This document shows, one piece after another, positions 5,421-11,482 of a stretch of DNA of 13,259 bases. A program made the position numbers and the translations under genes. The notes beneath the pieces are model-generated. The model did no database searches. It was given only the letters and a program-made list of their open reading frames with translations, and was not told the DNA's origin. Source of the stretch: CAYYJM01 sp964471755 (lineage in GTDB: Bacteria > Planctomycetota > Planctomycetia > Gemmatales > Gemmataceae); NCBI GenBank assembly GCA_964471755.1, contig CAYYJM010000179.1, forward strand, positions 1-13,259, given 5' to 3'. Position 1 is the first letter of the stretch. Each line of letters begins with the position of its first letter.

Positions 5421-7612
5421 TGGCGAGCGTGAATCCGTCTCCGACCTCGCGCGTGCTGTTTCCGCACGAACCGTTGCTCCAGGTTCACGGCGTCAATCAC
5501 ACGTTCGGCAAGGAAACCAGTGCGAACCAGGTGCTGTACGACATCGAGCTGGAGGTTCTTCCCGGCGAGCTGGTCATCCTGGCCGGCATCTCCGGCTGCG
5601 GCAAGACGACCCTGCTCACGCTGATCGGCGGTCTGCGTCGCCTCCAGGGACCGGCGGTCCCGGCCGGCACGGCGGCACCGACCCGGCCGAACATCGGCAT
5701 CTGGAACGCGGCCGCCGGCGACTACGACTGGCTGCTCGGCATGACCGAGGCGGACCTGGTTCGACTTCGCCAGCGGATCGGCTTCATCTTCCAGCGTCAC
5801 AACCTGTTCGATTCGCTGACGGCGGCGGAGAACGTGCGCATGTCGCAGCAGCTTCATCCGGACGATCCGGAGCGCTGGCGGCGACTGACCGAGGCGGTCC
5901 GCGCCCCGGGCCTGGATCCGACCCAGCGATCGCAGCCGTTGACCGAGGCTCAGGAGGCGCACCCGCGTCTGGCCGACGTCCTCGCTCTGGGTGGACGGGT
6001 GCAGCCGGAGGCGCTCGTCCTGCCGCTCACCGCGGACGCGGCGTTCGAGGCCCGACTGGGCCAGGCCGGCTGGCAACTCGAGCCGACCGCGTTGCCGCTG
6101 CCACGCCCGGCCGATCCGGCGGTCATGGCCCGGTTGCGGAAACGCGGCTTCGGCATCGATGCCGACCGGCTCATCCTGCCGGCCGACATCCAGGCGAGCG
6201 ACTGGATGGCGCTGCGCGAACTCGGCCTGCGGTTCGGCGGCCGACGGCTGCCGTTGATCGGGAGCAGCATTCCCGAGTGGCTGCGGCCGTTTCGCGAGGG
6301 ACCGCACCTGCTACTGCCCGCGTCGCCGGATCAACGGGTCGAGGCGCTGCTGACCGAGATCGGCCTGCACGCGACGGACCACGCCCTGCGTCTGCCGGAG
6401 GACGCCCTCCCGCCGAAGCTGACGCGACCACTGTCGGGGCCGCTGGTCAACCTGCTGGATCAACTCCGACTGCGCTTCCACCAGGGCTCGCTCGCTCTGC
6501 CGCCGGGAACCGACGGCGACCTGCTGAAGTTGCTGCTCGCCCTGGACTTCACGCCAGAGACGGATCGCCTCGTGGTGAAGCCGACGGGAAGCATCTTCGC
6601 GATCCAGCTGCTCCGAACGATCGGCGTGCCGGTCGAACGTCAGGCAGGCAGGGACGCCATCGTGTACTCGATCCCGCTGCCGAGGGGCACGGCAGCGGAA
6701 ACCGTCGCGGAGTTCGTCGACCTGTGGAAGCGACTGCGGCCGGTGACCTTCCCGGCCCGCAACCTGATCCACGCCAACCCGGCCCGGCTGTCCGGCGGAC
6801 AGCGTCAGCGTGTCGCCATCTGTCGGGCGCTGATCAACAATCCGCTGCTCATCCTCGCCGACGAGCCGACGGCCGCCCTCGATCCGGAACGCAAACTCCA
6901 GGTGATCGAGTTGCTCAAGGCCCAGGCTCTGCTCACTGGGACGACGAGCCTGGTCGTCACGCACGATGAGAACATCACGCGCCATGCCGATCGAATCGTG
7001 ACGATGGTCCAGGGCCGGATCGCCTCGAACGTCGTCGTGGCGGAGGAGGAGTTCGTCTACAACGCGCTGCGCGTCTCGGCTCCGTTCGCCGCACTACCGA
7101 CCGGCGTGCAGCGGTCGCTGGCGATGGAACTCCTGCTCGGCGTGCATCCGACCCACGACGTGCCGCGTGAGGTCCGGCTGCGCTGCCCCTGGTTTGAGAG
7201 CCATCCGCCCGGCGCGGAGGTCGTCCGCCAGGGGGATCGGGGCAACCTGGCCTATCTGATCCGGAGTGGCGAGGTCGAGGTACTTCGCCAGGGAGCGGAG
7301 GGCGGGCCACTGCTGCCGGTTTGCGACGACGAGGGCCGTCCCGTCATCCTCGGGCCCGGCAAGCTCTTCGGCGATCAGGCCGTGTTGCGTCAGAGCGGGC
7401 GCAACGCGACCGTTCGGGTGATCGGCGACCGGCCTCTGGAGACGTACAACATCAGCGAATCGCAATTCGCTCTCCATCGCGAGGTGGCGCTGCCGCTGAT
7501 CAAGACCGTCCTGGACGTTTACGGCCGAGGTGGCAGAGTCCCGGTCGGGCCGCTCACCGGGCCCTCGGCGACAGACGAGGACGCCGAGGGGACGAATGCC
7601 GGCGGAAACTGA
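5420..7612 (+). CDS. DevA-type ABC ATPase with a ~300-residue repeat insertion and C-terminal cyclic-nucleotide-binding-like domain
   Basis: 730 residues, against about 230-250 for DevA/MacB/LolD-type ATPases. All catalytic motifs are present: Walker A GISGCGKT (56-63, K62), Q-loop Q125 (IGFIFQRHN), signature LSGGQ (457-461), Walker B LLILADEP (D481, E482), D-loop AALD (485-488) and H515. Q-loop and signature, normally some 50-60 residues apart here, are separated by about 330, and the extra sequence holds 26-residue repeats. A smaller Pro/Ala/Gly-rich insert (about 78-108) lies between Walker A and Q-loop. Residues about 549-700 resemble a cyclic-nucleotide-binding domain (VVRQGDRGNLAYLIRSGEVEV; phosphate-cassette-like LFGDQAVLRQSGRNATV with R661, but GD where GE is usual). 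It energises the two permeases. GGAGG (5408-5412) supports the start, and the 3' end overlaps the opposing TolC-like gene by 94 bp. ATPase identity is certain; nucleotide binding by the C-terminus is likely but untested. Confidence 0.92.
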   Translation: MASVNPSPTSRVLFPHEPLLQVHGVNHTFGKETSANQVLYDIELEVLPGELVILAGISGCGKTTLLTLIGGLRRLQGPAVPAGTAAPTRPNIGIWNAAAGDYDWLLGMTEADLVRLRQRIGFIFQRHNLFDSLTAAENVRMSQQLHPDDPERWRRLTEAVRAPGLDPTQRSQPLTEAQEAHPRLADVLALGGRVQPEALVLPLTADAAFEARLGQAGWQLEPTALPLPRPADPAVMARLRKRGFGIDADRLILPADIQASDWMALRELGLRFGGRRLPLIGSSIPEWLRPFREGPHLLLPASPDQRVEALLTEIGLHATDHALRLPEDALPPKLTRPLSGPLVNLLDQLRLRFHQGSLALPPGTDGDLLKLLLALDFTPETDRLVVKPTGSIFAIQLLRTIGVPVERQAGRDAIVYSIPLPRGTAAETVAEFVDLWKRLRPVTFPARNLIHANPARLSGGQRQRVAICRALINNPLLILADEPTAALDPERKLQVIELLKAQALLTGTTSLVVTHDENITRHADRIVTMVQGRIASNVVVAEEEFVYNALRVSAPFAALPTGVQRSLAMELLLGVHPTHDVPREVRLRCPWFESHPPGAEVVRQGDRGNLAYLIRSGEVEVLRQGAEGGPLLPVCDDEGRPVILGPGKLFGDQAVLRQSGRNATVRVIGDRPLETYNISESQFALHREVALPLIKTVLDVYGRGGRVPVGPLTGPSATDEDAEGTNAGGN
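5933..6649 (+). repeat. Degenerate 26-residue protein tandem repeats inside the ATPase
   Basis: Residues about 172-410 of the ATPase contain eight to nine copies of a unit of the form (A/R/H)LxLP, 10-11 variable residues, then LxxxG(F/L/W)xxxxx. Units start near residues 172, 198, 224, 250, 276, 296, 322, 357 and 383. Most are exactly 26 residues; the one at 276 is shortened to 20 and the one at 322 is extended to about 35. Anchors include ALVLP, ALPLP, RLILP, HLLLP, ALRLP and SLALP. The pattern suggests alternating short strand and helix, as in a solenoid. The repeats are divergent at DNA level, so they are old. I do not recognise the family. Confidence 0.75.
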
Positions 7613-8952
7613 CCCGGCGGCGGCAGCGTTCGTACCGGTGTGACCGGGACCGGTGTCGATCGCGGCTGCGGCAGGCCGACGGCCGGAACCTGCGCTGGTG
7701 GCGCAATCACCTCGACGACCGGCAGCGGGACCGAGACAGGGGCCAGCACCGGGCCACAGGAGGAGGGCGGCGACGGGGTCCTGGCCAGCAGGCCCTGGAC
7801 CCGGCACAGTTCGATCCGGGCCAGTTCCCAGTCCACGGCCGCCTGGATCATGTCCGCCTCGGCCTGCCAGAGGTCCAGCCGAATCGGGCTCAGCTCGGCC
7901 ACGCTGGTCAGTTCCTTGTCCACCTTCTCCTGGACGGCTCCGAGTCGCGTGCGCTGGATCTCCAGCCGATGCTGCGTCTCCACGGCGTTCTGGTACTTCA
8001 GCTGGACGATCTCGACCTGACGCTGGATTTCGGTCCGGGCCTGGCGTTCGCGTAGTTCACGAACGGTCTGCATCTGCTTGCGAACGTCCTTGACCTCGGG
8101 ATCATCGACCGGCATCACGGTAATGCCGCGCAGCACCAGTTCGATCAGCGATTTGACCTGAATCGAGCCGAGCAGCGGGCTGATGGTGGTCATCCAGCGC
8201 TGGACCACGGGGAGGGTGCGTGAGTCGATGTTGTTCTCCAGCGTACGGAGCAGACGCAGATCCGGGCGTTCATGCAGGCCAACCTGGACGGCCTGGCACG
8301 GATCAATGGCCTCCGGCACGACGTGCAAGGAGGACTCCGGCTGGAAGGCCGGGGACTTTGGAGACTTCCAGCCGATCAGCAGCGCGAGCTGGTCGTTGAG
8401 CTGCTCGAGGCCGGCGTACAGGGTCAACTCGTCGGTGCGCAGTCGGCTGAGTTTCAGGATCAGCTCATCACGATCTCGCGGAGCCCTGAGTTCGCGGGTC
8501 ACCGCCTCGTCGAGGCGGGCGAGTTGGGCCTGAAGCTCGGCTTTGCCCAGAGCCAGCAGACGGCACTTCTCGAGGTTGGCCTTCAGTTTCCAGAACAGTT
8601 CGAGGGCGGCGGCGACGTTCTGGTTCCGCAGTTCCTCGGCCGTCAGCTTGCGGACCTGTTCCATCAGTTCCTGTCGGGCCTTGTTGGTGCCGTTCCAGTC
8701 GGGCCAGGTCGGCGGAGCCGTGCGGCTGGCTCGGCCCGGCTCGAAGACCTCGGCCAGGGGCGTATTCCGGTGGGCCAGGTACTGCACCTCGCAGGGCGTG
8801 ATGGGACGCGGCCAGCGGACCCGCGGCGGCTGGGCCTGCCCCGGCTCGACGTGGATCGAGCCATGCGGCGACGGGGCCGACTGAGCGCACAGCCAACTCG
8901 ACAGGAGCAGGCTCAGGGCCATCACCCGGAGACAACCGCGCGCTCCTCCCAT
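7519..8952 (-). CDS. TolC-like outer-membrane efflux protein with proline-rich tail
   Basis: 477 residues. The signal peptide is at about 1-25 (hydrophobic MALSLLLSSWLCA). Long helices follow at about 95-195 and 285-390, with the TolC-family features LNDQLALLIGW closing the first helical repeat and AVQVGLHERPDLRLLR opening the second. The helical part (about 300 residues) is shorter than classical TolC, and residues 391-477 form a Pro/Val/Ser-rich tail. It probably serves as the outer-membrane exit for the exporter encoded on the other strand. AGGGAGG (8958-8964) 5 nt upstream fixes the ATG at 8952; in-frame ATGs exist at 9000 and 8922. It converges with and overlaps the ATPase gene by 94 bp, and diverges from the cyclase. 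Remote similarity makes the TolC call good but not certain; a shorter periplasmic coiled-coil protein is the alternative. Confidence 0.75.
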   Translation of the reverse strand: MGGARGCLRVMALSLLLSSWLCAQSAPSPHGSIHVEPGQAQPPRVRWPRPITPCEVQYLAHRNTPLAEVFEPGRASRTAPPTWPDWNGTNKARQELMEQVRKLTAEELRNQNVAAALELFWKLKANLEKCRLLALGKAELQAQLARLDEAVTRELRAPRDRDELILKLSRLRTDELTLYAGLEQLNDQLALLIGWKSPKSPAFQPESSLHVVPEAIDPCQAVQVGLHERPDLRLLRTLENNIDSRTLPVVQRWMTTISPLLGSIQVKSLIELVLRGITVMPVDDPEVKDVRKQMQTVRELRERQARTEIQRQVEIVQLKYQNAVETQHRLEIQRTRLGAVQEKVDKELTSVAELSPIRLDLWQAEADMIQAAVDWELARIELCRVQGLLARTPSPPSSCGPVLAPVSVPLPVVEVIAPPAQVPAVGLPQPRSTPVPVTPVRTLPPPGQFPPAFVPSASSSVAEGPVSGPTGTLPPRP

Positions 8953-8957
8953 GCTGG

Positions 8958-8964
8958 CCTCCCT
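8958..8964 (-). promoter_or_regulatory. Ribosome binding site of the TolC-like gene
   Basis: AGGGAGG on the minus strand lies 5 nt before the ATG at 8952 and selects it over the in-frame ATG at 9000. Confidence 0.75.
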
Positions 8965-8973
8965 ACCAGGGTG

Positions 8974-8992
8974 TTCTGGTCGAAGACCAGAA
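8974..8992 (-). promoter_or_regulatory. Perfect hairpin/dyad upstream of the TolC-like gene
   Basis: TTCTGGTC-GAA-GACCAGAA has 8-bp arms and a 3-nt loop, and ends 21 nt before the TolC-like ATG. It would form a stem-loop in the 5' leader of that mRNA, just above the ribosome binding site, or act as a DNA operator. No good -10/-35 pair for the TolC-like gene was found in 8993-9054. Confidence 0.5.
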
Positions 8993-9054
8993 ACCGACAC
9001 CGAGGTTACTATCGACCGACCAGCGAAGGGACCTTCCTGTTTTCCTGAGAGAAA

Positions 9055-9070
9055 TTGACAGGACTGTCAA
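9055..9070. promoter_or_regulatory. 16-bp perfect dyad overlapping the cyclase -35 box, putative operator
   Basis: TTGACAG-GA-CTGTCAA is a perfect inverted repeat with 7-bp arms and a 2-nt centre. Its left arm is the consensus -35 hexamer of the cyclase promoter, so a dimeric regulator bound here would compete with RNA polymerase. It also lies in the 163-bp divergent region shared with the TolC-like gene. The cognate regulator is unknown. Confidence 0.55.
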
Positions 9071-9082
9071 CGAGGGTACATT
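9055..9082 (+). promoter_or_regulatory. Sigma70-type promoter of the cyclase gene
   Basis: A consensus -35 TTGACA (9055-9060), a 16-nt spacer and -10-like TACATT (9077-9082, 4 of 6 matches) precede the cyclase ATG by about 33 nt. This gives a predicted short leader of roughly 27 nt that contains the ribosome binding site. Confidence 0.6.
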
Positions 9083-9102
9083 AGGAGACATCTTCCCAGA
9101 CC

Positions 9103-9108
9103 GGAGAG
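9103..9108 (+). promoter_or_regulatory. Ribosome binding site of the cyclase gene
   Basis: GGAGAG lies 7 nt before the ATG at 9116 and favours it over the in-frame TTG at 9110. Confidence 0.65.
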
Positions 9109-9115
9109 TTTGCAC

Positions 9116-10972
9116 ATGCGCCCCGCGAGTACCCAGACGAACTCTGCTCCAGCCACGGCACCGGCCAGCCCCGCCAGCGTCGTTTTGCGAGTCCGCGGCA
9201 ACCAGATCGATGAGATGCTGCACATCCCGGTCGGGGCGACGCGCATCCTGGGCAGTGTGCGGGGCGAGGCCGACTTCCGCATCCGTGATCCCCAGATCTC
9301 CCGCCTCCACGCCGAGTTGTCCGCCGTCACCGACAGTGAACTGAACGTTCGCCGGCTCCCCAACGCCCTGAACCGGATCTACCTGCTCGGCGCGGATCAC
9401 CAGTTTCACGACCAGCACTATGACGCTTTTCAGGTCGGGTCGGGCCAGACGTTTGCCATCGGCACGACGTACTTCACGGTCGAGCCGGTGACCCTGAGCG
9501 GAGCAACCGCGAACGATCCCCAGCCGGCCATGAGCGTCTCGCTGTCGGCCAACGAACTGCGGCAGGAACTGCTGGCGAATACCGGAACGCTGTTGCAAGG
9601 GGTTCTCGAACTGCCGACGGCCCTGGCCCGGGCGACGAGCGACGAGGCGACCCAGCGAGAGGCCCTGCGCGTCCTGCTGGCGAACCTGCCGGCGGCGGAC
9701 CTGGCCGCCATCGTGCGCATCGAGGCCGACCGAGTCTGTCTGGTCCAGCATACCGGCCACCTGGAGATCCACCTGAGCCGCAGCCTGGTCGCGGAGGCCC
9801 TGCAAACAGGCCAGGCGGTCCTGTACCACTGGCTTCCGAACGACCCACACGCTTCGGGAATGTCCCTGGTGCAGCAACCGACCTGGGCGGCCTGTTTCCG
9901 GCTGGGCTACAGCGACCTGTGCCTGTACACCGCGGGTCGGATCACTCAGTTCGGGGCGAGCCTTTCCGAGATCCGTGAGTCGCCACGCTGGCGGTCCGTG
10001 CTGCGTTTCCTGGAACTGGTCGGCAGCCTGCTCGGATCAGTCCTCACCTCACGAGGGCAGCGGCGCTTCGCCGAGCGTCTGCTCGCGTTCTTGCCGAACC
10101 AGATCCGGCAACGCTTCGAGAACCTGTCCGATCCGGAGTGGCAGGAGATCCTTCGGCCCCGGTTGTGCGATCTGACGGTCATGTTCTGCGACCTGGTCGG
10201 CTTCGCCCGATTGGCCCAGCAACAGGCGCACAACACCGGCCCCTTCTGGGAGACGGTGCGGCGAGCGTTGAGCATCATGACCCAGTGCATCCACCTCCAG
10301 GAAGGGGTGGTGATCGACTTCCAGGGCGACTCGGTCCTGGCCATTTGGGGCTGGCCGGAGCAGACCATCTCTCGGGAAAACTGCGCACGCCAGGCGGCCC
10401 GGGCGGCCCTCAACATCCTGGAACGGTTCGGCGAGGTGCAGCAATGCTTCGATGACCTGACCGCTCAGGCCGCGTTGCCGGGTGAACGCCAGGTTCTCCG
10501 CTGTGGCGTCGCCCTGACCTCCGGTGAGGGGCTGATCGGCTTCCTGGGCAACCAGGAACTCGGCGGCATCGACGTGTTCGGCCACACGGTCAACCGCTCG
10601 GCCCGCATCCAGGGTCTGACGCGCCGCTTCCACACGCCCATACTGATTGACGAGCCGACTGCGGACCTGCTTTGCCACGATCCGCCGGGCTGGTGCCGGG
10701 TCGATCCGCTGCTGTGCGTGAGCCTGGCCGGCATGGAAGGGTGTCCGGGCTGGGTCGCGCAGCTGACCAGTACGGACGAGGCCACGACTCCGCCGACGAG
10801 AGAGGAACGCCAGCTGTTCGAGTCCGGCCACTGGGATCGCCTGTGGGAGCGGTTGTTGGCCGCTCCGCCCGAGAGTGGCTTCCGTCTTTTTCTGCGCGAC
10901 TTTCTCGTGGAGAACGGCCGACGCGCGCCGGCCGGCTGGGATGGCGTCTACGCCCAGAAGAAGGGCGGTTGA
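9116..10972 (+). CDS. FHA-GAF-class III adenylate/guanylate cyclase-like protein
   Basis: 618 residues, with no signal peptide or membrane helix, so cytoplasmic. Domains: FHA-like at about 22-125, with SRLHAEL (62-68) as the phosphothreonine-binding SxxH motif, although the usual GR before it reads LGS; a GAF-like sensor at about 145-310; and a class III cyclase domain at about 345-515. In the cyclase, the metal-binding Asp residues are D359 (MFCDLVGF) and D405 (QGDSVLAIWG), and the transition-state pair N493/R497 sits in TVNRSARI. The two usual adenine-selecting positions differ: by eye the Lys is D401 and the Asp is G484, so the product (cAMP, cGMP or other) is uncertain. A C-terminal segment ends in APAGWDGVY, which I associate with planctomycete cyclases of this layout. 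It has its own promoter with an overlapping dyad. It may supply the ligand of the exporter ATPase's C-terminal domain; that link is inference. Confidence 0.87.
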   Translation: MRPASTQTNSAPATAPASPASVVLRVRGNQIDEMLHIPVGATRILGSVRGEADFRIRDPQISRLHAELSAVTDSELNVRRLPNALNRIYLLGADHQFHDQHYDAFQVGSGQTFAIGTTYFTVEPVTLSGATANDPQPAMSVSLSANELRQELLANTGTLLQGVLELPTALARATSDEATQREALRVLLANLPAADLAAIVRIEADRVCLVQHTGHLEIHLSRSLVAEALQTGQAVLYHWLPNDPHASGMSLVQQPTWAACFRLGYSDLCLYTAGRITQFGASLSEIRESPRWRSVLRFLELVGSLLGSVLTSRGQRRFAERLLAFLPNQIRQRFENLSDPEWQEILRPRLCDLTVMFCDLVGFARLAQQQAHNTGPFWETVRRALSIMTQCIHLQEGVVIDFQGDSVLAIWGWPEQTISRENCARQAARAALNILERFGEVQQCFDDLTAQAALPGERQVLRCGVALTSGEGLIGFLGNQELGGIDVFGHTVNRSARIQGLTRRFHTPILIDEPTADLLCHDPPGWCRVDPLLCVSLAGMEGCPGWVAQLTSTDEATTPPTREERQLFESGHWDRLWERLLAAPPESGFRLFLRDFLVENGRRAPAGWDGVYAQKKGG

Positions 10973-10976
10973 GACG

Positions 10977-11243
10977 CTACCGACCCGGGCCGCCCATGCC
11001 GCCCATGCCACGACCGATGCCCTTGTTGAGCAGGCCGCCCTTCTTGTCGTCATCGTGCGTCTTGGCGTGGTTGTCCTGGTTGAGGACGCTGTTCGGGTAG
11101 AAGTTGGGCGTCTGATAGCGAGCCTCGTCCGGCGGGACGCGGAACTCTTCCGCCGGCCGTGGCGGCTTCGGTTCACGAGTCAACTGACAGCCGGCCAGCA
11201 CGATCATGGCGAGCAGCACCGGCCAGCACCACCTCTGGCGCAT
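10977..11243 (-). CDS. Small glycine-tailed lipoprotein of unknown function
   Basis: 88 residues. A lipoprotein signal peptide (MRQRWCWPVLLAMIVLAGC) ends in a perfect lipobox LAGC with C19 as the lipidated residue. The 70-residue mature part has a charged, proline-containing N-terminus (RVPPDEARYQTPNFYPNS), an Asp/Lys stretch (DDDKK) and the Gly/Met-rich end GIGRGMGGMGGPGR; no known domain is visible. The frame is open further upstream to 11486, but the ATG at 11243 is followed by a textbook signal peptide and preceded by GAGGGGG at good spacing. It lies after the rpoC terminator with its own promoter, and converges with the cyclase gene with only 4 nt between the two stop codons. It could be a trans-envelope or cell-wall-associated protein; function cannot be assigned. 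Confidence 0.75.
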   Translation of the reverse strand: MRQRWCWPVLLAMIVLAGCQLTREPKPPRPAEEFRVPPDEARYQTPNFYPNSVLNQDNHAKTHDDDKKGGLLNKGIGRGMGGMGGPGR

Positions 11244-11300
11244 GGACCACCCCCTCGGTACGGAGTCCGTCGCCTCGAATCCCCCTGCGACGGTCGGAGC

Positions 11301-11329
11301 CTGATAGCGTGAGGAATCGGGTGGGTCAA
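11301..11329 (-). promoter_or_regulatory. Sigma70-type promoter of the lipoprotein gene
   Basis: Minus-strand -35 TTGACC (11324-11329, 5 of 6), an exact 17-nt spacer and -10 TATCAG (11301-11306, 4 of 6) lie about 58 nt upstream of the ATG at 11243. Together with the terminator hairpin upstream it indicates that the lipoprotein is transcribed independently of rpoC. Confidence 0.55.
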
Positions 11330-11428
11330 GGCGAAGATGACGACCGGGTTCATCCCTGAACGTAGGGCTGGCCGTGGCGACCCCGGAGGCTACTTTCACC
11401 CGCCTTCGGGTATCCCACCCAGAACGAA

Positions 11429-11462
11429 CGAGCCCGCGGTGCCGGCTGGCACTGCGGGCTCG
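11429..11462 (-). terminator. Terminator hairpin after rpoC
   Basis: A long inverted repeat pairs 11429-11443 with 11448-11462: 15 positions with one mismatch (11438/11453) around a 4-nt loop. It starts about 20 nt after the rpoC stop. In the minus-strand transcript it is followed by a moderately U-rich stretch (TTCGTTCT), consistent with an intrinsic terminator. A second small 5-bp hairpin lies just downstream (11398-11411). Confidence 0.8.
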
Positions 11463-11482
11463 CGACTCGCTTGCGACGACGA

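Noticed and set aside
8272..9048. Plus-strand open frame opposite the TolC-like gene
   Set aside because: No domain or convincing ribosome binding site. The minus-strand frame has a signal peptide, a strong ribosome binding site and TolC-like motifs.
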